Positions 34,733 through 43,656 of a stretch of DNA of 64,000 bases are shown here, one piece after another. The stretch lies in the NCBI GenBank assembly GCA_947313885.1, contig CAMZNU010000031.1, positions 26,815-90,814 on the forward strand, read 5' to 3'. Source of the DNA: an uncultured Clostridia bacterium. Its GTDB lineage: Bacteria > Bacillota > Clostridia > Lachnospirales > CAMZNU01. The translations under genes were made by a program, and so were the position numbers. Numbering within the stretch: the first letter of the stretch is position 1; every line of letters starts with the position of its first letter. The notes under the pieces were generated by a model. It had not been told where the DNA came from. It searched no databases and was given only the letters and a program-made list of their open reading frames with translations.

Positions 34733-35761
34733 ATGGGTAAAATTGATATAAGAACATTAAATATAGATGAAATAACAAAGATAGTAATAGAAATAGGAGA
34801 AAGTAAATTTAGGGGAAAGCAAATATATGAATGGTTAAACAATAAATTGGTAAATTCTTTTGATGAGATGACAAATTTATCGAAAGAGTTAAGAATTAAA
34901 TTAGGAGAGGTATGTGAAATGTCTAAAATTGAAATTTTCGAAAAACACGAATCAGAAATTGATGGAACGATAAAATATTTATTTAAGCTAGGAGAACATA
35001 CTATAATAGAAAGTGTATTTATGAAACATGACTATGGAAATACTGTATGTGTATCGACACAAGCGGGATGTAAACAAGGGTGTTCATTTTGTGCATCTAC
35101 AATAGATGGACTAGATAGAAATTTAACAGCTGGAGAAATATTAGCGCAAATATATGAAATTCAAAAAGACGTAGGGGAAAGGATAAAAAACATAGTAGTT
35201 ATGGGAAGTGGAGAGCCGTTAGAGAATTTCGATAATTTAATAAAATTTTTAGAATTAATAAATTCGAAAGAAGGATTAAATATAAGTCATAGAAATATAA
35301 CGGTATCAACATGTGGATTAATAGAAAAAATAATAGAGTTAAGAGATTTAAAATTACAAATTAATTTAGCTGTATCGTTACATAGTGGTAACGATGGTAT
35401 AAGATCTAAATTAATGCCAGTGAATATAAAAAATCCGTTAGAAGATTTATTAGAAGTGTGTAAAAATTATAGTAACACGACAAAAAGGAGAGTTACTTAT
35501 GAGTATGCACTTATAAAAGGGGTAAACGATTCAGAAAAGTCAGCGAACGAATTGGGAAAAAAAATAAAAGGGACGATGTGCCATGTAAATTTAATACCAA
35601 TAAACATTGTAGAAGAGAGAGACTATGAAAAAAGTAGTAAAGGAACGATAAATGATTTTTGTAATATTTTAAGAAGTTTAGGAATAGACACAACTATTAG
35701 GAGGTCATTAGGAAGTGATGTAAACGGTGCATGCGGACAATTAAGAAAGCAAAAATTGTAG
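34733..35761 (+). CDS. rlmN: dual-specificity 23S rRNA/tRNA A2503 methyltransferase RlmN
   Basis: A radical-SAM enzyme that makes m2A at A2503 of 23S rRNA and A37 of some tRNAs. The 342 residues include the 4Fe-4S motif CKQGCSFCAS, the GSGEPLENFDN segment and the conserved C-terminal Cys near GACGQLR used for the methyl-carrying intermediate. A GGAG site overlaps the end of rsmB. A C-terminal GACGQLR rather than a Cfr-type tail supports RlmN over the resistance enzyme Cfr. Confidence 0.95.
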   Translation: MGKIDIRTLNIDEITKIVIEIGESKFRGKQIYEWLNNKLVNSFDEMTNLSKELRIKLGEVCEMSKIEIFEKHESEIDGTIKYLFKLGEHTIIESVFMKHDYGNTVCVSTQAGCKQGCSFCASTIDGLDRNLTAGEILAQIYEIQKDVGERIKNIVVMGSGEPLENFDNLIKFLELINSKEGLNISHRNITVSTCGLIEKIIELRDLKLQINLAVSLHSGNDGIRSKLMPVNIKNPLEDLLEVCKNYSNTTKRRVTYEYALIKGVNDSEKSANELGKKIKGTMCHVNLIPINIVEERDYEKSSKGTINDFCNILRSLGIDTTIRRSLGSDVNGACGQLRKQKL

Positions 35762-35781
35762 AGGTGAAATAGGAGTATAAA

Positions 35782-36507
35782 ATGAAAGCATATGGGATAA
35801 CGGATAAAGGATTGAAGAGGAAAAGTAATGAAGATAATTATTTTATAGAAAATAAGAAGATAGGTGCATTAGAAAACTTATACATAGTGTGTGATGGTAT
35901 GGGTGGACATCAAGGCGGTGCGATTGCGAGTTTAGAATTAATAGAAGGGTTTAAAAATGCGTTACGAAAATGTGATGAACATATGGATAGGGAAGAGGTT
36001 ATAAATGTAAGTTTAGCTTATGCAAATAAAAGTATATATGCAAAATCAATATTAAATAAGAATTTAAATGGGATGGGTACGACGGGTGTAATATTAACGA
36101 TAAGTGAGAAGATAGGTAATGTACTAAATGTAGGAGACAGTAGGTTATACACGTTTAAAAATAACAAATTAATTCAAGAGACAACGGATCATACGTATGT
36201 AAATGAGTTAATTATAGAAGGAAAGTTATCAGCAGAAAATGCGAAGATACATCCGAATAAAAATATAATAACAAGGGCTGTTGGAATTGGAGATAGTGTT
36301 GAAATTGAAAATATAAAAATAAACTTAGAAGAAGTAAAATATGTATTAATGTGTACAGATGGTTTAACAAACATGTTAGAAGATAATATAATAGAGCAAA
36401 TATTAAGGAGCAATGATGAAATAGAGGAAATAGGAAATACTTTAATAAAGAAAGCAAATGAAAAAGGTGGACTAGATAATATAACGATTATATTAATTAA
36501 ATTATAG
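35782..36507 (+). CDS. stp: PP2C-type Ser/Thr protein phosphatase Stp/PrpC
   Basis: A Mn-dependent phosphatase that reverses PrkC phosphorylation. The 241-residue protein has GLKRKSNEDN (metal Asp), VCDGMGGHQGG, NVGDSRLY, ALG-equivalent TRAVG, and C-terminal DGLTNML / GGLDNITIILI motifs. A GAAATAGGAGT site precedes the ATG. The kinase gene begins 13 bp later. The pairing is universal in Firmicutes. Confidence 0.95.
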   Translation: MKAYGITDKGLKRKSNEDNYFIENKKIGALENLYIVCDGMGGHQGGAIASLELIEGFKNALRKCDEHMDREEVINVSLAYANKSIYAKSILNKNLNGMGTTGVILTISEKIGNVLNVGDSRLYTFKNNKLIQETTDHTYVNELIIEGKLSAENAKIHPNKNIITRAVGIGDSVEIENIKINLEEVKYVLMCTDGLTNMLEDNIIEQILRSNDEIEEIGNTLIKKANEKGGLDNITIILIKL

Positions 36508-36520
36508 ATAAGGTGAGAAT

Positions 36521-38584
36521 ATGAGGTTAAGTAAAGGATATTTAATATCAAATAGATATCAAATAGAAGAGAGAATAGGTTCTGGTGGGATGGCAATAGT
36601 GTATAAAGCTACGGACATGAAACTAGATAGAATAGTCACGTTAAAAATTATGCGCGAAGAGCATATAGAGGATAGGAAGTTTATACAAAGGTTTAATGTA
36701 GAAGCTAGGGCAGCGGCGAAATTAAATCATCCTAATATAGTTAAAATATATGATGTAGGAAGACATAAAGATATTTACTATATAGTGATGGAATATATAG
36801 ATGGAGTTACATTAAAAGATTTAATAATGGCAAGAGGTATGTTTACACAAGAAGAGGTATTAGGAGTTGCAATACAAATAACATCAGCACTTGGTCATGC
36901 CCATGAAAACCAAATAATTCATAGAGATGTAAAGCCTCAAAATATATTAGTAAATGTAGATGGCGAAGTAAAAGTAGCAGATTTTGGTATAGCGACGACA
37001 ATAACAGCTAAAACAGCAAAACTTGAAGAAAACACAGTAGGGTCAGTACATTATTTTTCACCAGAGCAAGCAAGAGGATCTAAGTTAGATGAAAAAAGCG
37101 ATATATATTCTATAGCTATAACGATGTATGAGATGACATGTGGAGAAGTTCCATTTGATGGAGACACAGTAGTGGAAATAGTATTAAAACATGTAAATGA
37201 AGAAATGCCAAATATAAGAGGGATAAACAATTTAGTAAGTGAAGATGTTATAAAAACTATATATAAAGCTGGGGCAAAAGATAAAAATGATAGGTTTAAA
37301 AATGCGCACGAAATGAATGAAGAGTTAAAAAAATCACTTACTGAAATAAGTGGTGAAAGGTATACAAACCCACAAGATTTTAGTAAAACGAGTACCTTAA
37401 ATTTAACAGAAAAAGATATAAGAATGATAAAAGAAGATGCATTAAAAGCATTTTATAATGACGAAGATGGTGACGATATGGGATATGAGTATGAAGAAGA
37501 TGATGATAAAAAAAATAAAGTTGTAAAAGTAAGTGTTTTATCGGGAGTATTATTATCGATAATAATAATAATGCTAGCATTTAATAAATTCAAAACAGAA
37601 GTTAGGGAAGTGGTAGAAGTTCCTAACATTGTAGGACTAAATTATGAAGAGGCTTTAAAAATAATATATGAAAATGATTTAGAATTAAAAAAGGTAGAAG
37701 AAAGATACAGTGATACAGAGGCGAAAGGTGTAATATTAGAGCAAAACTATATAGAGGGAGATACGGCATATGTAGGTGATGAAGTAGAAGTTGCTGTAAG
37801 TCGAGGAACTGATAAGATAAAAGTGCCAAATGTTGAAGGTATGGATATAATTAGTGGTTTAAAAGAATTTAAAAAATTACCATTTGAAATAAAAGAAGTA
37901 TATGTATATGACAACTTAGCAAACAAAAACACAATAGTGGAACAATCGCCAAAAGGTGGAGATAAAGCGATAGTGGCATCAGAAATAGTGTTATTTATAA
38001 GTAAGGGAAAAGAAAATAGAGTTGTAAAAGTACCTAATTTAATAGGAATAACTAGAAATGAAGCAATTGCATCATTAGGAAATAGAAATTTAGAAATTGG
38101 AACTATTACAGAAACTTTTAGTGAAACGATAGATGAAGGAGTTATAATTTCGCAAGGTATTGTGGAAGGTAATGAAGTAGCAGAAAAAACAAGAGTGAGC
38201 ATAACAATAAGTAAAGGAACAAAAGAAGAAACGAAACCAGAAGAAACAAAACCAGAAGAAACAAAACCAGAAGAAACAAAACCAGAGGAAACGAAACCAG
38301 AGGAAACGAAACCAGAGGAGATAGAAGAAGAGAAAAAAGGAAAAGAATTAAGAATAGAAACATTATTTTTGTCAAATGGAGTAAGAAAAGCAAAAGTACA
38401 GATTTTAAAAATAAGTAAAAGCGTACCAAAAGTAATATATGAAAAAGAAGTGTCAGTAACAGAATTGCCGTTAATAATTAGTGTATCTGGAGAAGGAACT
38501 GTAGAATATCAATTGTATGTAGATACAGGAAATGGGTATGTACATTCAGCGAGTAATTATGTAAACTTTGATGAAGTGAATTAG
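36521..38584 (+). CDS. prkC: membrane Ser/Thr protein kinase PrkC with PASTA repeats and an extra C-terminal domain
   Basis: A eukaryotic-type kinase sensing cell-wall fragments and controlling growth, division and wall metabolism. The 687 residues are ordered as follows: kinase domain (1-270; IGSGGMAIVYKA, HRDVKPQNIL, DFG, SPEQARG), juxtamembrane region, one membrane helix (about 343-360), three PASTA repeats (about 365-568), a linker of six EETKP-type pentads (about 569-600), and a C-terminal domain of about 85 residues with a beta-rich look that is unusual for PrkC. AAGGTGAG precedes the ATG, and the stop abuts the rsgA ATG. Candidate substrates in this window include the IreB protein at 55104. 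Confidence 0.94.
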   Translation: MRLSKGYLISNRYQIEERIGSGGMAIVYKATDMKLDRIVTLKIMREEHIEDRKFIQRFNVEARAAAKLNHPNIVKIYDVGRHKDIYYIVMEYIDGVTLKDLIMARGMFTQEEVLGVAIQITSALGHAHENQIIHRDVKPQNILVNVDGEVKVADFGIATTITAKTAKLEENTVGSVHYFSPEQARGSKLDEKSDIYSIAITMYEMTCGEVPFDGDTVVEIVLKHVNEEMPNIRGINNLVSEDVIKTIYKAGAKDKNDRFKNAHEMNEELKKSLTEISGERYTNPQDFSKTSTLNLTEKDIRMIKEDALKAFYNDEDGDDMGYEYEEDDDKKNKVVKVSVLSGVLLSIIIIMLAFNKFKTEVREVVEVPNIVGLNYEEALKIIYENDLELKKVEERYSDTEAKGVILEQNYIEGDTAYVGDEVEVAVSRGTDKIKVPNVEGMDIISGLKEFKKLPFEIKEVYVYDNLANKNTIVEQSPKGGDKAIVASEIVLFISKGKENRVVKVPNLIGITRNEAIASLGNRNLEIGTITETFSETIDEGVIISQGIVEGNEVAEKTRVSITISKGTKEETKPEETKPEETKPEETKPEETKPEETKPEEIEEEKKGKELRIETLFLSNGVRKAKVQILKISKSVPKVIYEKEVSVTELPLIISVSGEGTVEYQLYVDTGNGYVHSASNYVNFDEVN
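38226..38320 (+). repeat. 15-bp in-frame tandem repeat encoding the EETKP linker of PrkC
   Basis: Six near-identical 15-bp units (GAAGAAACAAAACCA type, differing by silent A/G changes) encode the linker between the last PASTA repeat and the C-terminal domain. Confidence 0.9.
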
Positions 38585-39466
38585 ATGAGAGGTAGAATAG
38601 TAAAAGGTGTAGGCGGGCTATATAATGTGAGTGTTAAAGATGAGATATATTATTGCCGTGCGAGGGGGATATTTAGGAAAAGAAATATAAAGCCATGCAT
38701 TGGAGATTATGTAAAAATAACAATTTTGAATGAAGAAGAAAAAGAGGGGATAATAGAAGAGATAGAAAAAAGAGAGACAGAGTTAACAAGACCAAAAGTA
38801 AGTAATGTAACGCAAGTGTTAATAGTTTTTTCGATAAGAGAGCCAAAAATAAATTTAGATATACTAGATAGATTTATAATTTTAGCAGAAGAGGTTGGAA
38901 TAAAAATATCGATATGTATAAATAAAGTTAAAGAAGATGATATAGAGAGTAAAGAAATAGAAAAGATATATAGAGACATAGGATATGACGTAGTGACAGT
39001 AACAAATAATGAAAAAAAAGGTGTAGATAAAGTAGCAAAATTATTAGAATGTCATACTACAGTATTTGCAGGACCATCGGGTGTAGGTAAATCAACAATA
39101 ATAAATAAAATATTAGGAAGAGAAGCAATGGAAACAGGAATAATAAGTGAAAAAATAAAGCGAGGCAAACATACGACAAGACATAGTGAATTAATAGTAT
39201 ATGATGAAAATAGTTTCATAGTGGATTCACCAGGATTTACATCGTTAAGTTTAGAGCATTTGGAAAGTAATGATTTAAAATATTATTTTAATGAATTTGA
39301 AAAAGTTAAGGAAGGATGTAAATTTTTAGATTGCAACCATATAAACGAAACGAAGTGTAGAGTAATAGATGGGATAGGTAAAGAAATAAACAAAAAAAGG
39401 TATAATAGATATGTATTTTTATTTAAAGAATTAGAGAATAAAAAAGGTGGGAAAAATTATGGTTAA
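38585..39466 (+). CDS. rsgA: ribosome small-subunit maturation GTPase RsgA
   Basis: A circularly permuted GTPase that checks late 30S maturation. The 293 residues include an N-terminal OB domain (RGRIVKGVGGLYNV), the G4-type NKVKEDD, then P-loop GPSGVGKST, switch region RGKHTTRHSEL, G3 DSPGFTSL and a C-terminal zinc site (CKFLDCNH ... C). The order G4-G1-G3 shows the permutation. Its ATG directly follows the prkC stop, and its end overlaps rpe, a tight operon. Confidence 0.95.
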   Translation: MRGRIVKGVGGLYNVSVKDEIYYCRARGIFRKRNIKPCIGDYVKITILNEEEKEGIIEEIEKRETELTRPKVSNVTQVLIVFSIREPKINLDILDRFIILAEEVGIKISICINKVKEDDIESKEIEKIYRDIGYDVVTVTNNEKKGVDKVAKLLECHTTVFAGPSGVGKSTIINKILGREAMETGIISEKIKRGKHTTRHSELIVYDENSFIVDSPGFTSLSLEHLESNDLKYYFNEFEKVKEGCKFLDCNHINETKCRVIDGIGKEINKKRYNRYVFLFKELENKKGGKNYG

Positions 39467-40109
39467 GTTATCACCATCAATATTATCAGCGGATTTTGGA
39501 AATTTAGAACGAGACATATTAAGGCTTGAAAAGGAGGGAGTGACGTATGTACACATAGATGTAATGGATGGTAACTTTGTTCCTAATATTTCAATAGGGA
39601 TACCAGTAATAGAATCAATAAGAAGTAAAACAAAAATGATATTTGATGTGCATTTAATGATAGATAAGCCAGAAAGGTATGTAGTTCAATTTGCAAAAGC
39701 GGGAGCTGACATAATAAATATTCATTTAGAAGCTACTAATGAAGTAAGAGGTACATTAGAAAAAATAAAAAGTTTGGGTAAATTAGCGGGTATAACGATA
39801 AAACCAGACACAAAAGTTGAAGATGTATTAGAATATTTAGAAATCGTCGACTTAGTTTTAGTAATGACGGTTGAGCCAGGATTTGGTGGACAAAAATTAA
39901 TGGATAAAGGATTAGAAAAGATAAAAATACTTAAAAAATATATAGAAGAAAATAAGTTATCAGTTGAGGTTGAAGTTGATGGGGGAGTGAATTTGTCAAA
40001 TATTAAGAAGGTGTTAGATACGGGAGTAGATGTAATTGTGGCTGGGTCAGCAATTTTTGAGAATGATGAAATAGAAAAAAACATAAAAGAATTCTATAAA
40101 AATGTTTAA
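39459..40109 (+). CDS. rpe: ribulose-phosphate 3-epimerase
   Basis: It interconverts ribulose-5-phosphate and xylulose-5-phosphate in the pentose phosphate pathway. The product is a TIM barrel of 216 residues: LSPSILSADFGNLERD, HIDVMDGNFVPN with metal-binding His and Asp, DVHLMI, MTVEPGFGGQ and DGGVN. The ATG at 39459 overlaps the rsgA 3' end by 8 bp. A GTG at 39447 is in frame, but the GGTGGG site just before it suits the ATG better. Confidence 0.95.
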   Translation: MVKLSPSILSADFGNLERDILRLEKEGVTYVHIDVMDGNFVPNISIGIPVIESIRSKTKMIFDVHLMIDKPERYVVQFAKAGADIINIHLEATNEVRGTLEKIKSLGKLAGITIKPDTKVEDVLEYLEIVDLVLVMTVEPGFGGQKLMDKGLEKIKILKKYIEENKLSVEVEVDGGVNLSNIKKVLDTGVDVIVAGSAIFENDEIEKNIKEFYKNV

Positions 40110-40119
40110 AGGTGATAGA

Positions 40120-40770
40120 ATGAAGAATGCATTAGTAATAGGGAGTGGAAATATTAGAAATTATCAAAATATTATAAATAAATTACAAGGTGACGAATAT
40201 GATTATGTAATATGTTGCGACGGAGGTGCACGTCATTTAAAAAAGCTTAAATTAGAGCCAGATTATATAGTAGGAGATTTAGATTCTATATATGAAGGAG
40301 TTTATAATTTATATAAAGACGATTGTATAGTAGAGAAATATGAGGAAGAAAAAGATGAAACAGATGGGCATTTAGGAATAAAAAAAGCGTTAGAGCTTAA
40401 ATGTAAAAAAATAACTTTTATAGGTGGAAGTGTAGGCGAGAGGCTAGATCATACTTTATGTAATTTAAATTTGGGTATATATACAATTACAAATAACTGT
40501 GATATGAAAATAGTGGATGAAAGTAATATAGTGTATATAGTTGCAGAAAAATTAGAGATAAAAAATAAAAAAGGAAGCAACTGTTCTATAATTCCTATAA
40601 CATTGAAATTAGAAGGCGTAAAAACAGAAGGATTAAAATACAAGTTGGATAGAGATACTGTATATATAGGTGAAAGTAAAACAATAAGTAATGTAATAGT
40701 AGAAGATAGTGCATATATATCATTAGAAAAAGGAATAGCTTTTGTAATATTAAGTGAAGATGAAAAATAA
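40120..40770 (+). CDS. thiN: thiamine pyrophosphokinase
   Basis: It transfers pyrophosphate from ATP to thiamine to make the cofactor TPP. The 216-residue protein has CDGGARHLKKL, PDYIVGDLDSI with conserved aspartates, EKDETDGHLGI and GSVGERLDHTLCN. ATG 40120 follows AAAGGTGAT. A further in-frame ATG at 40102 overlaps the end of rpe and has no site. rpe-thiN order after rsgA is the normal Firmicutes arrangement. Confidence 0.93.
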   Translation: MKNALVIGSGNIRNYQNIINKLQGDEYDYVICCDGGARHLKKLKLEPDYIVGDLDSIYEGVYNLYKDDCIVEKYEEEKDETDGHLGIKKALELKCKKITFIGGSVGERLDHTLCNLNLGIYTITNNCDMKIVDESNIVYIVAEKLEIKNKKGSNCSIIPITLKLEGVKTEGLKYKLDRDTVYIGESKTISNVIVEDSAYISLEKGIAFVILSEDEK

Positions 40771-40796
40771 TTTTAAAGAATAGGAGAGTGATTTAA

Positions 40797-42053
40797 GTGG
40801 ACCCCAAGAGTTCATTGGAGTTGGCAGGTTTAGGAATATTATTAATTTTTTCAATCATATTTTCAGCATCAGAGACGGCATTAATATCTTTAGGAAAAAT
40901 AAGATTAAGAAGCTTGTTAGATAGAGAAGTAAAAGGTTCTAAAAAAATAGAAAAAATAATGAAAGACCCTAAAAAATTATTAACAACAATATTAATAGGA
41001 AATAACATTGTAAACATATCGGCATCGGCGTTAATGACATCTATAATAATAAGTTCGAGTAATGGGACACAAAAACATGTAGTAATGGGAACAATAGTAT
41101 TAACAATAGCAATACTTATATTTGGAGAAATAACACCAAAAACTTTAGCACAACAAAAAGCAGAAAAAATATCGATATTAGTAGCGCCATTTATAAATGT
41201 GTGTATGATATTGTTAGTGCCGGTAGCGGATGTATTAAATTTATTATCAGGAATATTTATAAAGATATTAGGGGGTGACTTAGAAGAGGAAGAAATTACT
41301 ATAACAGAAGATCAATTAAAAACAATTGTAGACGTTAGCCATGAAGAGGGGGTGTTAGAAGATGATGAAAAAGACATGATAAATAACATATTTGAATTTG
41401 GAGATTCAACGGCAAGAGAGATAATGACACCGAGGACAGAAATCATAGCTGTATCAAAAGCTATCACGTATGATGATTTAATAGAAATGTATAGAGATGA
41501 AAAGATATCTAGGTTACCAGTATATAACGAAACGATAGATGATATAATAGGAGTAGTTTATATAAAGGATATAATTTTTTTAAAAGATGTAGAAAATTTC
41601 AAAGTAGAGAAATTTTTACGAGATGTATGCTATACATATGAGTCTAAGGACATAAGTGGATTATTTGCAGATATGCGTAAAAAAAGAAATTCTATAACGA
41701 TAGTAATAGATGAGTATGGAGGTACGGCAGGATTAGTAACATCACATGATTTAGTAGAAGAAATATTTGGTGATATCCATGATGAAGATGATGATGAGGG
41801 AGAAGAGTTTACGAGAGTGTCAGAAACAGAATTTGAAGTAGATGGCACTGTAAGAATTGATGATTTTGAAGAAATTACAGAGGTAAAAATAGAAACAGAA
41901 AATTTTGAGACTATAGGTGGATACGTAATAGGGTTATTTGGATATATTCCTGTTGCGAAGGAAGAAGTTGTTGATGATACGTATAAAATAAAATTTTTAG
42001 TAGAAAAGATTGAAAAGAACAGGATTGATAAAATAAGAGTAATAAAATTATAG
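40797..42053 (+). CDS. hemolysin C/CorC family membrane transporter (CNNM/DUF21, CBS pair)
   Basis: The 418-residue protein has an N-terminal DUF21 membrane domain with three to four helices (about residues 1-185), two CBS domains (about 205-325; MTPRTEIIAVS) and a C-terminal CorC_HlyC transporter-associated domain (about 340-418). Relatives mediate Mg2+ or Co2+ efflux or homeostasis. The start is GTG 40797, 7 nt after AGGAGAG. It is likely the last large gene of the rsmB-thiN transcript. Confidence 0.9.
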   Translation: MDPKSSLELAGLGILLIFSIIFSASETALISLGKIRLRSLLDREVKGSKKIEKIMKDPKKLLTTILIGNNIVNISASALMTSIIISSSNGTQKHVVMGTIVLTIAILIFGEITPKTLAQQKAEKISILVAPFINVCMILLVPVADVLNLLSGIFIKILGGDLEEEEITITEDQLKTIVDVSHEEGVLEDDEKDMINNIFEFGDSTAREIMTPRTEIIAVSKAITYDDLIEMYRDEKISRLPVYNETIDDIIGVVYIKDIIFLKDVENFKVEKFLRDVCYTYESKDISGLFADMRKKRNSITIVIDEYGGTAGLVTSHDLVEEIFGDIHDEDDDEGEEFTRVSETEFEVDGTVRIDDFEEITEVKIETENFETIGGYVIGLFGYIPVAKEEVVDDTYKIKFLVEKIEKNRIDKIRVIKL

Positions 42054-42067
42054 GGGGCTTTAAAATT

Positions 42068-42274
42068 ATGGAAAAATATTACGTTAATAAAAATGGACAA
42101 AGTAATGGGGATCATGAAGTACATACGTATTCGTGTAAAAGAGGAGCAAAAGAGGAGAATAGAGTTAATTTAGGGTTTCACAAAGATTGTTATGGAGCTT
42201 TAAAAGAAGCAGGTCAAAAATATGAACAAGTAGATGGATGTGCATATTGTTGTGATGAATGTCATATAACATAA
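42068..42274 (+). CDS. small cysteine-containing conserved protein
   Basis: The 68-residue soluble protein starts MEKYYVNKNGQSNGDHEVHT and ends CAYCCDECHIT. The 'YVNKNxQxNGDHEVH' start and a CC/C-H end recur in short proteins of many bacteria. Function is unknown, and a metal site formed by the His and Cys residues is plausible. GGGGGC precedes the ATG. It lies 14 bp after the CorC-type gene. Confidence 0.75.
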   Translation: MEKYYVNKNGQSNGDHEVHTYSCKRGAKEENRVNLGFHKDCYGALKEAGQKYEQVDGCAYCCDECHIT

Positions 42275-42339
42275 CATAAAAAACCTTAAACTGTAATCTA
42301 TGTAGAGATAGTAGAAAAAACATTTGAATATTATAATAG

Positions 42340-42760
42340 TAAAAGATGATTTCTGTATTATATAGGAGTCATCTTTTTTAAATCCAATTGATACCGTGAT
42401 TATTATAGTAATAAATAAATTTATCCGTACCATTTTTAACTTTTGAAGGGGTATTAAACTTTTTCAATATAATAAAATTTTTCATATGACAAAGAAAGAT
42501 TTAATTAGGGAATTATCCCAACAATTTTTTTATCTGAATAGACATTGATATTTTTTTTGACTTAAGTAGTTTTCAAATAATGATAATTACACACGTAGAA
42601 ATTTTTGGTTGTTGGACAAAAAATATATTTTAAGACTATGGTCTTGAATAGTTGATTTTATTATTTCAAACGTTTCACTTTTATTTACCAACAGTTCTAA
42701 TAAAATCCAACTTTTTTTAAATTAATCATATAGACTATAGTTTAAAATAGGAGTTATTTT
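42340..42760 (-). pseudogene. decayed IS3-family OrfB transposase
   Basis: On the minus strand, fragments in three frames reconstruct the C-terminal half of an IS3/IS150 OrfB integrase: NCWDNSLIKSFF (about 42490-42530), YEKFYYIEKV, DKFIYYYNNHGINW, then NLKKMTP and YRNHL after frameshifts and a stop. It corresponds to the usual 'RKGNCWDNSxxESFFGHMK...YIxYYNNxRxQWNLKKMTPxQYRNHL'. Upstream parts become unrecognisable near 42760. The element is dead. It resembles, but is not identical to, the relic at 10040-10375. Confidence 0.8.
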
Positions 42761-42867
42761 TTATTCTGGGATACTAAAAAATGAATTGCCACATCTAAAT
42801 ATGTATAGTGTAGAAACAAATATAAAAACAAAAGACGTAAAATATGGAAAAAGTGTAGATAAAAAAA

Positions 42868-42896
42868 TTGACATTAAAAAAATAAATTGGTACTAT
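42868..42896 (+). promoter_or_regulatory. sigma-A promoter of the reductase-thiolase operon
   Basis: TTGACA at 42868-42873 and TACTAT at 42891-42896 are separated by exactly 17 bp, 36 bp before the ATG. Confidence 0.8.
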
Positions 42897-42932
42897 AAAA
42901 ATATAACAATTACATAATTAGGAGGTAATAAA

Positions 42933-43646
42933 ATGAGATTAGAGGGTAAAGTTGCACTAATAACAGGTGGAGGAAGAGGACTAGGGGAAGCTACAGCAAA
43001 AAGATTTGCAGATGAGGGTGCTACAGTATTAGTTGTAGACATGATGCCATTAACGTATGAGTATAAAAATGTTAAAGGATATGAATTAGATGTAACTAAT
43101 AGGGAAGATGTTAAAATGTTTATGGAAAGTATAAAAGAGTACAAAATAGATATTTTAGTAAATAATGCAGGAATAACAAGAGATAGTTTATTTACGAAGA
43201 TGACAGATGATATGTGGGATAAAGTTATAGATGTAAATTTAAATGCGTTATACAACATAACAAAATACATAGGTCCACATATGATGGAAAACGGAAAAGG
43301 GTCAATAATAAATATTGCATCGATAGTAGGAGAATTTGGAAATATAGGTCAAGCTAATTATGCAGCTACAAAGTCGGCAATATATGGGCTTACAAAAACA
43401 TGGGCAAAAGAGTTTGCAAGAAAAGGAGCAGATGTTAGAGTAAATTCTGTATCACCAGGCTTTATAATGACAGATATAATAAAAACTATACCTGATGAAA
43501 TGTTAAAAGGTTTCGAGAAATTAACAATGTTAGGAAGAGTAGGTGAACCTAGTGAGATAGCTAATGCGATTTTATTTTTAGCATCAGATGATTCGTCATA
43601 TATTACAGGTCATAATTTATCAGTAAATGGTGGAATGAGAATATAA
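42933..43646 (+). CDS. fabG: short-chain 3-oxoacyl reductase (FabG/acetoacetyl-CoA reductase type)
   Basis: An NAD(P)H-dependent SDR of 237 residues with TGGGRGLGE (cofactor loop), NNAGITRDSLF, the catalytic Ser in NIASIVGEFGNIGQ and YAATKSA (Tyr and Lys). It is typically FabG-like. Since a thiolase gene follows 10 bp later and no other fatty-acid genes are near, reduction of acetoacetyl-CoA to 3-hydroxybutyryl-CoA is at least as likely as a role in fatty-acid synthesis. AGGAGG precedes the ATG. Confidence 0.88.
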   Translation: MRLEGKVALITGGGRGLGEATAKRFADEGATVLVVDMMPLTYEYKNVKGYELDVTNREDVKMFMESIKEYKIDILVNNAGITRDSLFTKMTDDMWDKVIDVNLNALYNITKYIGPHMMENGKGSIINIASIVGEFGNIGQANYAATKSAIYGLTKTWAKEFARKGADVRVNSVSPGFIMTDIIKTIPDEMLKGFEKLTMLGRVGEPSEIANAILFLASDDSSYITGHNLSVNGGMRI

Positions 43647-43656
43647 GGAGATATAG

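Noticed and set aside
34733..35761. Possible Cfr-type antibiotic resistance methyltransferase.
   Set aside because: The sequence end (GACGQLR) and the conserved housekeeping operon context identify it as RlmN.
42800..42913. Short open frame of about 37 codons (MYSVETNIKT...) upstream of fabG.
   Set aside because: It runs through the TTGACA/TACTAT promoter, has no ribosome-binding site and no recognisable protein pattern.
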